A stretch of 8,901 nt of DNA from Desulfonatronovibrio sp046496945 (GTDB lineage: Bacteria > Desulfobacterota > Desulfovibrionia > Desulfovibrionales > Desulfonatronovibrionaceae): the NCBI GenBank assembly GCA_046496945.1, contig JAWOGL010000292.1:1-8901 (forward strand), given 5' to 3'. Every line of letters begins with the position of its first letter. Position 1 is the first letter of the stretch. A model generated the notes under the pieces. The model was not told the origin of the DNA. It saw only the letters and a program-made list of their open reading frames with translations, and ran no database searches. Shown piece after piece: positions 1 through 5,728 of this stretch. A program made the translations under genes and the position numbers.

Positions 1-19
1 AAAAAGGCGGAGGAAAATC

Positions 20-586
20 ATGTTTAACAGAAATTATTTATTGCATATAGTCTGTCTGTGTATGGCCGTCCTGTTGATTTATCCGGCGGTCTGCCTGTCT
101 GAAGATATTCCGGCCTCAGGGGATATGTTTCCATCTAATGATCTTGAAACCCCTGAAGAGGATGTCTATCAGGATTATCTGGGACTGGACAGTTCAAAGG
201 ATACATTCAAACTAAAGGATATTCAGGCTGAATTTGTTCTGGTTCAGATACTCAGCATGTATTGTCCCATATGTCAGCGCGAAGCAGAGCATGTAAACGA
301 ACTGTTTCGAATTATAGAAGAGGAAAGCCTGGCCGACAGAATCAAGCTGACAGGCATTGCTCCGGGAAATTCAGCATTTGAGGTCAGCGTTTTCAGGGAA
401 AATTATGACATCCCTTTCCCTATAATCCCCGATCCAGACTATGAATGGCATAAAATCATGGGTGAAGCCGGGACTCCGTATTTCCTTCTGGTGGACCTGG
501 ACAGCGGCAAGATTCTGGAAGACAACCTCGGGCCTTTCGGCACGCCCCGGGAGTTTTATGAGACTATCACGCAACACATGGATTAA
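20..586 (+). CDS. Exported thioredoxin-like (TlpA/redoxin-type) protein
   Basis: The 188-aa product has an N-terminal hydrophobic segment (residues 7-26) that looks like a Sec signal peptide, probably cut near residues 27-28, so the protein should act in the periplasm. The mature part has a thioredoxin-like fold: a hydrophobic strand, then the redox motif CPIC (Cys82, Cys85), and later GTPYF containing the cis-proline (Pro153) that lies against the active site in this superfamily. The start is fixed by a strong ribosome site (GGCGGAGG, 6 nt before the ATG). The gene ends 19 bp before a peroxiredoxin gene and is probably co-transcribed with it. By family knowledge it would reduce or exchange disulfides, and supplying electrons to the neighbouring peroxiredoxin is an inference. 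The PAVC stretch in the signal region is not a convincing lipobox. Only 19 bp of upstream DNA are visible, so earlier operon genes could exist. Confidence 0.85.
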   Translation: MFNRNYLLHIVCLCMAVLLIYPAVCLSEDIPASGDMFPSNDLETPEEDVYQDYLGLDSSKDTFKLKDIQAEFVLVQILSMYCPICQREAEHVNELFRIIEEESLADRIKLTGIAPGNSAFEVSVFRENYDIPFPIIPDPDYEWHKIMGEAGTPYFLLVDLDSGKILEDNLGPFGTPREFYETITQHMD

Positions 587-605
587 GCGCGCAGAGGTGG
601 TATTT

Positions 606-1184
606 ATGTTTAAGCATTTTTTTCTGGTATTGTTCTGTTTTGTCTTACCCGTAACAGCCGGAGCCTCTGACTTCAGGGACACTATTTTTGATACCGGGCA
701 GTTAAAACCCATTGACAGTGAGATTAAAGTCAAAACAGGGGACAAGGCGCCTGATTTCACTCTGCCCGCCATTGACGGCAGCAAGGTGACCCTGTCCGAC
801 TACCGCGGGGATAAAATCGTCATGATTTCCTTTGTTCCTGCTGCCTGGACCGAGGTCTGTTCTGATCAGTGGCCCGGTTACAATCTGGCAGAGAGTCTGT
901 TCAGGGAATTGGATACAGTGGTTTTGGGGGTGAGCGTGGACAATGTTCCCACTTTGTACGCCTGGATCAGGCAGATGGGCGGTTTCTGGTTTCCGGTGGT
1001 GTCTGATTTCTGGCCTCACGGAGAAGTGGCGGAAAAGTATGGATTGTTAAGAACCGACGGCACTGCCGAGAGGGCTATTATCATAGTTGACAAGGAAGGC
1101 ATTATCAGAATGGCTCATGTAGAGGACATTAACAAACGCCCTGAACTGGGCATGCTTATAAACGCCCTCAAAGAGATTCAGTAG
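606..1184 (+). CDS. Exported 1-Cys peroxiredoxin (AhpC/TSA family)
   Basis: The 192-aa product has a hydrophobic N-terminus (residues 4-18) ending in TAGA, a plausible signal peptide with cleavage near residue 20. The mature domain starts with GDKAPDFTLP, typical of peroxiredoxins. It contains the PxxxTxxC active site (Pro78, Thr82, Cys85) and a later arginine (Arg156, in ERAIII) at the place of the conserved catalytic Arg. Cys85 is the peroxidatic cysteine and the only cysteine in the mature protein, so the PrxQ-type resolving Cys five residues later is absent. The predicted activity is reduction of H2O2 or organic peroxides in the periplasm, using an external thiol to regenerate the enzyme. 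The CPIC protein encoded 19 bp upstream is the obvious candidate reductant. I chose ATG 606 because AGAGGTGG lies 5 nt upstream. The longer reading frame from 441 would overlap the previous gene and hide the signal peptide. Confidence 0.85.
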   Translation: MFKHFFLVLFCFVLPVTAGASDFRDTIFDTGQLKPIDSEIKVKTGDKAPDFTLPAIDGSKVTLSDYRGDKIVMISFVPAAWTEVCSDQWPGYNLAESLFRELDTVVLGVSVDNVPTLYAWIRQMGGFWFPVVSDFWPHGEVAEKYGLLRTDGTAERAIIIVDKEGIIRMAHVEDINKRPELGMLINALKEIQ

Positions 1185-1230
1185 CTTTCGGAATTTTGCC
1201 TCATGGACTGAGTTTAGTGTTTTGATTTAA

Positions 1231-1275
1231 CAGGTTGTTGAAAATCTTCCAATTGTTGTGTCTTTGAACAACCTG
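1231..1275. repeat. Imperfect inverted repeat between convergent genes, possible bidirectional terminator
   Basis: Positions 1231-1243 (CAGGTTGTTGAAA) and 1263-1275 (TTTGAACAACCTG) pair at 12 of 13 positions across a 19-nt loop. It lies between the end of the peroxiredoxin gene and the end of the minus-strand topoisomerase gene, where a bidirectional terminator would be useful. There is no long T-run after it, so terminator function is weakly supported. The left arm and loop also belong to a short sequence repeated at 5171-5195, so this may instead be part of a dispersed repeat. Confidence 0.4.
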
Positions 1276-1369
1276 CCTGATAAGGACTTTTCCACGCTGT
1301 TAAGTCATAAGCAGTGGTCAATAGTTACCACCAGGGTTAACAAACCGTTATCGGTTATACACTTAAAAA

Positions 1370-3523
1370 TCAGTCAAAGAGCAGGGAGATTCTTCCGTTT
1401 ACCAACTGGTATCTGGCCTGAAATTCTTTCCCGGCTTTTGTTCTCAGGCTGACCTTGCCCGAGGTGACACCCTTTTCCAGTAATTCCCGGGCCAGAGGTC
1501 TGGTGATACTGCCGCCGAACATCCGGGGGAAGAAAACAAAAGGGCAGTCCGGATTTTCACGTCTGTTGTTGTTGATGCAGGAGTACGCTTTTCCCTTAAA
1601 TTTGAGGTAGACCGGCCGACCGCAAAGGGGGCAGTTCCCGACCATGTTTTCCCGGGTCAGTTCATGGGCTGGGCCGGCAAAGGCCTGTTCTTTCTGGGCC
1701 CGCATAACAGTTATCCCCTCAGCAATAAATGTTTTTATCCTGTCTATGAATATGTCGGCCCGCTCTCTGCCCCTGGCGATGTTTTCCAGGGTTTCCTCCC
1801 AGACATGGGTTACTTTGGCCGAACATAAAGGCGGCAATGTATCCTGAACAAAATCAATCAGCCTTACTCCGGTATCCGTGGCAATGATCTGCTTTTTATT
1901 TCTCTGGGCATACCCCCGGCTGATCAGAAGTTCGATCATGGAGTCTCTGGTGGACGGACGGCCAAGGCCAACCGTGGGAACAGACCTGGACTGATCAACA
2001 AGGCCCATGAGATGATCATCACCCTGGTCTTCATGCAGCCGGAAATCTCCTGATTCCATTGCCGCCAGAAGGGTTTTTTCAGTAAAGTGAGGCGGCGCTT
2101 TGGTCTTGCTCTGTCTGATCTCAACATCCCCGATCTGGACCTTTTCATTCTTTTTGATGTCGGGCAGTATCACATCGCTGGATTTTCTCCAGGGCTCTGC
2201 CTCGATCCAGCCCGTGACCTTGAAAATCTTTCCGCTGACCTGAAGTTCTTCCTTTTCAACATTGATTGTCATCCGGGTGTTCTGCACCCTGGCCGCGGGC
2301 ATGAAAGCCGCCAGAAATCTGCGGGCTACCAGGTTGTAGATAAGTTTTAAATCCTGGCTGAGGTCTGATGAAGGGGTCTTGTCCGTGGGAATGACGGCGT
2401 AATGGTCAGTAACTTTTTTGTCGTTTACGCATTTAAAGTTGCTGTTTTGTTCAAGGTTCTGCCGGGCAAGCCTGATAAGGGGCATATACCCGCTGGGAAG
2501 GGCGTTAATTCTTGTATCCAGTTCCCTGAATATTTCTTTTGTAATGTACTTACTGTCTGTTCTGGGATATGTAATCACTTTTTCCGCTTCATAGAGCTTC
2601 TGGGCGTATTCAAGTGTTTGTCTGGCAGAGTATCCGTAGCGGGCGTTGGCTTCTTTCTGCAGGGCGGTAAGATCGTACAGAAGAGGTGCAGGGATGACAG
2701 TGTCTTTTCTGCTTACCTGTTGAACCCTGCCGGTTTTGCCCTGGATTTTCCGGGCCTGCAGGCGGGCCTGGTCCTCAGTGTCAAAGCGCTCCTGTTTGTA
2801 TTCAGGAGGACACATCATCCGGGCCTGAAATTCTTCTCCGTTTCTGCAGCTCACTGTTGCAAAGCCCACAAAAAAGGGGACCGGAACAAAATTGTCTATG
2901 GCTTTTCTGCGGTCCACCAGAAGGGCCAGAACAGGGGTTTGTACCCGGCCGATGCTGAATCTTCCGTTTGCCTTGAGGCTGTACGCTCTGGAGAAATTCA
3001 TGCCTACAAGCCAGTCTGCCTGGGATCTTGCCCTGGCCGAGGCAGCCAGGTTGTCATATTTATGGCCCGGCTGGAGAGCGGCAAAGGCTTTCCTGATCCC
3101 GGTGTCTGTATTATCCTGGATCCAGAGTCTTCTGAAAGGAAGGCCGGATTCAAAATAGTTATAGACATGGCGGAATATGAGTTCTCCTTCTCTGGCCGCG
3201 TCTGTGGCGACTATGATTTCCGAAATATCAGTGCGGCTGAATAATCCTTTGAGCACCTGGAGCTGCCTGGATGTTGAGGAAATTTCTTTGAGCATGAATT
3301 TCTCTGGAAAAAGGGGAAGGGTGGAAAAGCTCCAGGCCTGCCAGGCCGGATTCTGCTCACCTGGAAAGGCGTAACCCAGCAGATGCCCGATCATCCAGGA
3401 AACAACATACCGGTCATTTTCCAGATAGTCTCTGCCCCGGCCAACCGGGATACTAAGTATTCTGGCCAGATCTCTTCCCACAGAGGGTTTTTCCGCCAGT
3501 ACAAGGGATTTGCCGCTGCTCAA
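1370..3523 (-). CDS. topB: DNA topoisomerase III (type IA topoisomerase)
   Basis: The 717-aa protein is a complete type IA topoisomerase, which passes single DNA strands through a transient break to relax negative supercoils or decatenate DNA in the cytoplasm. The Toprim domain begins with LVLAEKPSVGR (Glu11) and carries TDAAREGE (Asp108, Glu112). The second Asp of the classical DxD pair is Ala110, as in the DAGREGE form of Gram-positive and many plasmid or chromosomal TopB proteins. The central domain has RFSIGRVQTPVLAL (188-201) and the catalytic tyrosine Tyr319 in ITYPRTDS. GLGRPSTRD (519-527) matches the conserved GxGxPxTR block. The C-terminus has a four-cysteine zinc-ribbon candidate (Cys631, 634, 649, 660) and a final KAGKEFQA repeat typical of TopB tails. 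Length is close to the B. subtilis-type enzyme. The start codon is TTG, supported by GGAGGT 5 nt upstream. It is transcribed towards the peroxiredoxin gene and stands alone on this strand. Confidence 0.93.
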   Translation of the reverse strand: MSSGKSLVLAEKPSVGRDLARILSIPVGRGRDYLENDRYVVSWMIGHLLGYAFPGEQNPAWQAWSFSTLPLFPEKFMLKEISSTSRQLQVLKGLFSRTDISEIIVATDAAREGELIFRHVYNYFESGLPFRRLWIQDNTDTGIRKAFAALQPGHKYDNLAASARARSQADWLVGMNFSRAYSLKANGRFSIGRVQTPVLALLVDRRKAIDNFVPVPFFVGFATVSCRNGEEFQARMMCPPEYKQERFDTEDQARLQARKIQGKTGRVQQVSRKDTVIPAPLLYDLTALQKEANARYGYSARQTLEYAQKLYEAEKVITYPRTDSKYITKEIFRELDTRINALPSGYMPLIRLARQNLEQNSNFKCVNDKKVTDHYAVIPTDKTPSSDLSQDLKLIYNLVARRFLAAFMPAARVQNTRMTINVEKEELQVSGKIFKVTGWIEAEPWRKSSDVILPDIKKNEKVQIGDVEIRQSKTKAPPHFTEKTLLAAMESGDFRLHEDQGDDHLMGLVDQSRSVPTVGLGRPSTRDSMIELLISRGYAQRNKKQIIATDTGVRLIDFVQDTLPPLCSAKVTHVWEETLENIARGRERADIFIDRIKTFIAEGITVMRAQKEQAFAGPAHELTRENMVGNCPLCGRPVYLKFKGKAYSCINNNRRENPDCPFVFFPRMFGGSITRPLARELLEKGVTSGKVSLRTKAGKEFQARYQLVNGRISLLFD

Positions 3524-3540
3524 ACAGGACCTCCGGGATT
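3524..3540 (-). promoter_or_regulatory. Ribosome binding site fixing the TTG start of topB
   Basis: Read on the minus strand this segment is AATCCCGGAGGTCCTGT, immediately followed by TTG (3523-3521). GGAGGT sits 5 nt before the TTG, which supports TTG as the true start. The Toprim signature begins within ten residues, leaving little room for a later start. Confidence 0.75.
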
Positions 3541-3667
3541 AATATTTTTTGGTAAACCCTGGAACCTGCAAAGGCATTGGCAGAAAAATCTGCTTCAAGG
3601 ATCCAGGATACATTGTTATGATAAATGAATCATATTAGTAATTGTTCAGCAAGATCGAATAAGAAGA

Positions 3668-3751
3668 CCTGGGCCCCGGATCTGGTCCGGGGTGACGGTT
3701 AAAGAAGGTAGCTGCCTTTTTCCGTCATTCCGGCGAAAGCCGGAATCCAGG
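3668..3751. repeat. Pair of inverted REP-like palindromic units
   Basis: Two short hairpin units face each other. The left one (3668-3698) holds stem CCCCGGA (3674-3680) and TCCGGGG (3686-3692). The right one (3722-3751) holds stem ATTCCGGC (3727-3734) and GCCGGAAT (3739-3746) around a GAAA loop. The units begin and end with CCTGG and CCAGG, and each carries TGACGG or CCGTCA on its inner edge, so the left unit is an approximate reverse complement of the right one. A 14-bp near palindrome (3705-3718) lies in the centre. This is the organisation of REP doublets, and the sequence resembles the 'ATTCCGGCGAAAGCCGGAAT' repeats common in proteobacterial genomes. No RAYT transposase gene is in the window. 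Confidence 0.75.
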
Positions 3752-3894
3752 GTGGTTAAATGGACATATGCCGTATGTGGTGAATAGTTACTCATATTAA
3801 ATGATTTTGTCCGCATCCAGGCTGTTTGTTACTGAGTTCGCAGAGTTTACAGAAACAGAAACAGATATAGTTTTTGCCTGCAGGGGCATTTTTT

Positions 3895-3924
3895 ATTGAC
3901 AACCATTTTACTTTTGTCAATTAT
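3895..3924 (+). promoter_or_regulatory. Promoter overlapped by a palindromic operator, upstream of the CI-type repressor
   Basis: ATTGACAA (3895-3902) and TTGTCAAT (3914-3921) form a perfect 8-bp inverted repeat with an 11-nt spacer. The left arm contains a consensus -35 box TTGACA (3896-3901), and AATTAT (3919-3924) lies at the right distance (17 bp) to be the -10 box. A regulator bound here would cover the promoter, which suggests autoregulation by the repressor encoded 19 bp downstream. The predicted 5' leader would be very short. Confidence 0.6.
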
Positions 3925-3942
3925 GCCGGCAAGAGGCAAATT

Positions 3943-4572
3943 ATGAATTTTGACGAATTCTTCAACAGAGTGGCCAAGACTACAGAAATCAGGACCCAGA
4001 GGCAACTGGCTGATCTGCTGGGCGTGGGAGCGGCTTCCATAACCCTGGCCAAAACCCGCGGCGTTCCCAAAAGCTGGAGCCTTAAAATAGCCTCGATTTT
4101 CGGGCTTAACCCCGTGTGGATCAACACAGGGCAGGGGGCTGTTTACCAGGCCGGCCGGGAGGACACTTTTTTTGTCCCCAGGGTGTCGGCCAGGGCCTGC
4201 GCCGGTTCCGGATCTCTGGAAGTACAGGATAATATTGTTGCTGAAGTTCCGTTTCCCTCCAAGTGGATCAACAGGATTGGAAGTCCCGGAAACATGGTGG
4301 TCATGGAAGTGGTGGGAGACAGCATGTCTCCGGAGCTGGAGGAAGGAGACTCTGTTTTGATAGACCAGAGTCAGAAGCGCATTGTCAGTCACCGTTTATA
4401 CGTGCTCGGTCTGGAAGACAGCATCCAGGTCAAAAGGGTGCAGACCGCACCGGGGCTGGTAATACTTTTCAGTACCAATCAGAAGTATTCTCCAGTAACC
4501 CTGCAGGGGGATGAAACAGATACCCTGCGGGTTGTCGGCCGGGTTCTCTGGAGCAGCCGCGTTTACGCGTAA
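3943..4572 (+). CDS. CI-type transcriptional repressor with S24 autoprotease domain
   Basis: This 209-aa protein has the layout of phage CI/LexA-like repressors. Residues 1-63 match the Phage_CI_repr HTH type: MNFDEFFNRV, the helix-turn-helix around QRQLADLLGVGAASITLAK, then VPKSWSLKIA and NPVWINTGQG. Residues about 78-205 form a peptidase S24 domain with the catalytic Ser127 (GDSM) and Lys164 (QVKR), 37 residues apart as in LexA and UmuD. RACAGSG (84-90) offers an Ala87-Gly88 bond as a possible self-cleavage site, so RecA-stimulated cleavage after DNA damage is plausible but unproven. ATG 3943 is preferred because AAGAGG lies 6 nt upstream and the HTH begins at once. A TTG extension to 3874 would place the promoter palindrome inside the gene. 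The gene is followed by a UmuD homologue in the same direction. It could be a prophage remnant or a resident stress regulator, since no phage structural genes are visible. Confidence 0.88.
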   Translation: MNFDEFFNRVAKTTEIRTQRQLADLLGVGAASITLAKTRGVPKSWSLKIASIFGLNPVWINTGQGAVYQAGREDTFFVPRVSARACAGSGSLEVQDNIVAEVPFPSKWINRIGSPGNMVVMEVVGDSMSPELEEGDSVLIDQSQKRIVSHRLYVLGLEDSIQVKRVQTAPGLVILFSTNQKYSPVTLQGDETDTLRVVGRVLWSSRVYA

Positions 4573-4601
4573 TGAGCTCCAAACAGGGCCGGGCCGCGTT
4601 G

Positions 4602-4615
4602 AATAGATATCTATT
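4602..4615. repeat. Perfect 14-bp palindrome
   Basis: AATAGATATCTATT is a perfect palindrome 30 bp after the repressor stop codon. Its left half plus the preceding G (GAATAGATAT) recurs at 5549-5558 in the right arm of the foldback element. It might be a protein-binding site, but the function is unknown. Confidence 0.35.
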
Positions 4616-4634
4616 TTTGGGAGTTTTTGGTTTG

Positions 4635-4660
4635 CAAAAGTAAATTCGGGTTTGCTTTTG
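4635..4660. promoter_or_regulatory. Palindromic operator candidate upstream of umuD
   Basis: CAAAAGTAAA (4635-4644) and TTTGCTTTTG (4651-4660) are inverted copies at 9 of 10 positions around a 6-nt spacer. The right arm continues as TTTGCTTTTGTCA, which closely matches TTTACTTTTGTCA (3907-3919) in the operator of the CI-type repressor. The shared half-site suggests that the same repressor may bind both places, although half-site spacing differs. It lies about 65-90 bp before the umuD start. I see no strong promoter boxes here. Confidence 0.45.
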
Positions 4661-4724
4661 TCAGCCGGGCAGTCACCCCCTCACTGACAGGCATTTCTGA
4701 AAAGCAATAAGCAGACATTATTTT

Positions 4725-5168
4725 ATGAGTATTAACAATTTATTTTCCCGGTCCCTGAATCCCGCCTCAGACCCGCCAGGCATTAATCTGCCGGAGATTT
4801 TAAACAGGGTTCCTGCCGGATTTCCATCTCCTGCTGATGATTATATGGAAAACACTCTGGATCTGAATGAACACCTTATCCGGAACAAGGCGGCCTCGTT
4901 TTATATCCGGGTAGCCGGAGACTCCATGAACGGAGCCGGAATAATGAGCGGGGACATACTCCTGGTGGACCGCTCTCTTGATCCCGCCCACAATAAAATA
5001 GTAGTAGCCATTGTAGACAGTGAAATGACCGTTAAAAGACTGCGCTACAGCCAGGACAAGGTCTTTCTGGTTTCGGAAAATCCGGAATTCAGGCCTATTG
5101 AAATCACCAGCCACATGGACTGCCGAATCTGGGGCGTGGTTGCGGCAGTAATCAGAAAACTTATCTAA
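4725..5168 (+). CDS. umuD: UmuD-like S24 autoprotease (SOS mutagenesis subunit)
   Basis: The 147-aa protein aligns by eye with E. coli UmuD over nearly its whole length. It has the cleavage region AGFPSPADDY, with Ala31-Gly32 where UmuD has Cys-Gly, followed by LDLNEHLI. The catalytic Ser67 lies in GDSM and Lys104 in MTVKRL. Spacings from cleavage site to Ser (35) and Ser to Lys (37) equal those of UmuD. In family knowledge UmuD is cut by RecA-stimulated self-cleavage, and UmuD' then joins UmuC to make translesion polymerase V. Here no umuC follows, and the next 560 bp have no polymerase-like remnant, so the protein is an orphan in this window. It might work with a Y-family polymerase encoded elsewhere. 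No clear Shine-Dalgarno precedes the ATG, an in-frame stop lies 27 bp upstream, and no other start fits. Transcription may depend on the palindrome at 4635-4660. Confidence 0.88.
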   Translation: MSINNLFSRSLNPASDPPGINLPEILNRVPAGFPSPADDYMENTLDLNEHLIRNKAASFYIRVAGDSMNGAGIMSGDILLVDRSLDPAHNKIVVAIVDSEMTVKRLRYSQDKVFLVSENPEFRPIEITSHMDCRIWGVVAAVIRKLI

Positions 5169-5170
5169 GG

Positions 5171-5195
5171 CGGGCTGTTAAAAATCTTCCAGTTG
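5171..5195 (+). repeat. Short dispersed repeat, copy 2 (copy 1 at 1231-1255)
   Basis: The 25 bp here match 1231-1255 at 21 positions, including the unbroken core AAAATCTTCCA. Both copies lie shortly after a stop codon on the same strand (2 bp after umuD, 46 bp after the peroxiredoxin gene), so they may be parts of a 3'-end element or remnants of a mobile element terminus. Confidence 0.45.
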
Positions 5196-5279
5196 CCACG
5201 CCATTACAAAAAAAATTAAATCCATACCTGTTAAAACACATTGCGAACATGATTTACACGCCGGGCATGGCCAGCTGTA

Positions 5280-5566
5280 AAATATTTGTATTTATTCACC
5301 ATAGCCGGCGGCCAGTCCCCGGTTCATGTTTCTGTTGATACGAACTCCCTGTCGCGGTTCCCTAAGGCAAACCATTAGCTGGGCATGTTATACTGGATTG
5401 GAAATCTTGCATATTTTGGAAAAAAATCGGCAGTCTTTAATGTATATGGTTTGCCTGAACGGAACCTGCGACGGTCAAACATCGTATCAATGGCGAAACA
5501 TGAACCGGGGACTGGCCTTAAAGTCAGTGGCTGATCATAATCTATGGTGAATAGATATAAATATTT
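5280..5566. repeat. Foldback element (MITE-like or structured RNA) with long inverted arms
   Basis: The two ends are inverted copies. A perfect 23-bp inverted repeat lies at 5310-5332 and 5495-5517 (starting GGCCAGTCCCC, ending CATGTTTC on the left). An outer perfect 12-bp pair TATTCACCATAG (5293-5304) and CTATGGTGAATA (5542-5553) extends outwards with AAATATTT segments (5280-5287, 5559-5566). Inner pairs continue: TTGATACGA (5335-5343 with 5482-5490), GTCGC plus GGTTCC (5351-5361 with 5461-5472, one inserted base) and AGGCAAACCAT (5365-5375 with 5446-5456). The arms are about 96 and 121 nt around a 70-nt centre. The right arm has about 24 bp (5518-5541) where the left has 5. No transposase and no clear target-site duplication are visible. 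Transcribed, it would fold into one long hairpin. Confidence 0.8.
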
Positions 5567-5615
5567 CAGGCATCCGATACGAATCTATTCAAAAGAGGTT
5601 CCTTTTCGGTTGAAT

Positions 5616-5629
5616 TTGATTTATGTCAA
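5616..5629 (+). promoter_or_regulatory. FNR/CRP-family binding site candidate
   Basis: TTGAT-TTAT-GTCAA matches the FNR consensus TTGAT-N4-ATCAA at 9 of 10 defined positions. It lies 100 bp before the cupin start codon. A TATATT box (5636-5641) follows closely, which would place the site between typical -35 and -10 positions, so its sign of action is uncertain. A chance match in this AT-rich stretch is possible. Confidence 0.4.
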
Positions 5630-5649
5630 GGTATGTATATTATTAAACC

Positions 5650-5676
5650 GTTAAACAGTTTTTATCCGGAAAGAAA
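5650..5676 (+). repeat. 27-bp leader motif, copy 1 (cupin gene)
   Basis: The motif reads GTTAAAyAGTTTTy followed by ATCCGGAAAGAAA and is repeated at 7725-7751 with only two differences in 27 positions. Here it is followed by TTTCCGGGAT (5680-5689), which forms an imperfect hairpin with ATCCGGAAA (5664-5672). It lies 52 bp before the cupin start, so it could be an operator, a leader hairpin or an attenuator. Confidence 0.55.
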
Positions 5677-5728
5677 TTTTTTCCGGGATTAAAACATTAT
5701 TTTGAACTCTCAAATCAGGAGGATAACC

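Larger units (their letters stand above)
3524..3942. other. Intergenic region between divergent topB and CI-type repressor
   Basis: This 419-bp gap holds no credible gene. From left to right it shows a small hairpin GCAGA-AAAA-TCTGC near 3580-3594, the REP-like pair at 3668-3751, a 15-bp motif at 3777-3791 (GTGGTGAATAGTTAC) that recurs at 1314-1328, a short ACAGAA-type direct repeat at about 3849-3866, and the repressor operator/promoter at 3895-3924. I did not find a confident topB promoter. Confidence 0.7.
5169..5728. other. Long non-coding gap after umuD
   Basis: These 560 bp contain no gene I can support. They hold a short dispersed repeat just after the umuD stop (5171-5195), a large foldback element (5280-5566), an FNR-like box (5616-5629), the 27-bp motif shared with the PAS gene leader (5650-5676), and the cupin ribosome site. 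A 74-codon open frame at 5326-5550 lies wholly inside the foldback element and resembles no known protein. Confidence 0.7.

Noticed and set aside
2402..3244. Open frame of 280 codons on the + strand opposite topB
   Set aside because: It is the antisense shadow of a clearly conserved topoisomerase, with no ribosome site and no recognisable domain.
3577..3594. Sigma54-type promoter (TTGGCAG followed by TGC)
   Set aside because: GG and GC are 11 nt apart instead of the required 10, and the context is a small hairpin.
4573..4724. LexA box of CTGT-N8-ACAG type before umuD
   Set aside because: No such sequence is present; the only clear palindromes are those at 4602-4615 and 4635-4660.
5326..5550. 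Open frame of 74 codons on the + strand
   Set aside because: It lies fully within the foldback element, has no ribosome site, and its product resembles no known family; the inverted arms explain the sequence better.
5280..5566. Integron attC site or retron
   Set aside because: The arms lack the GTTRRRY/RYYYAAC ends of attC sites, and no integrase or reverse transcriptase is present.
5169..5728. Possible degraded umuC after umuD
   Set aside because: I looked for Y-family polymerase motifs in all frames and saw none; the space is repeat and promoter DNA.
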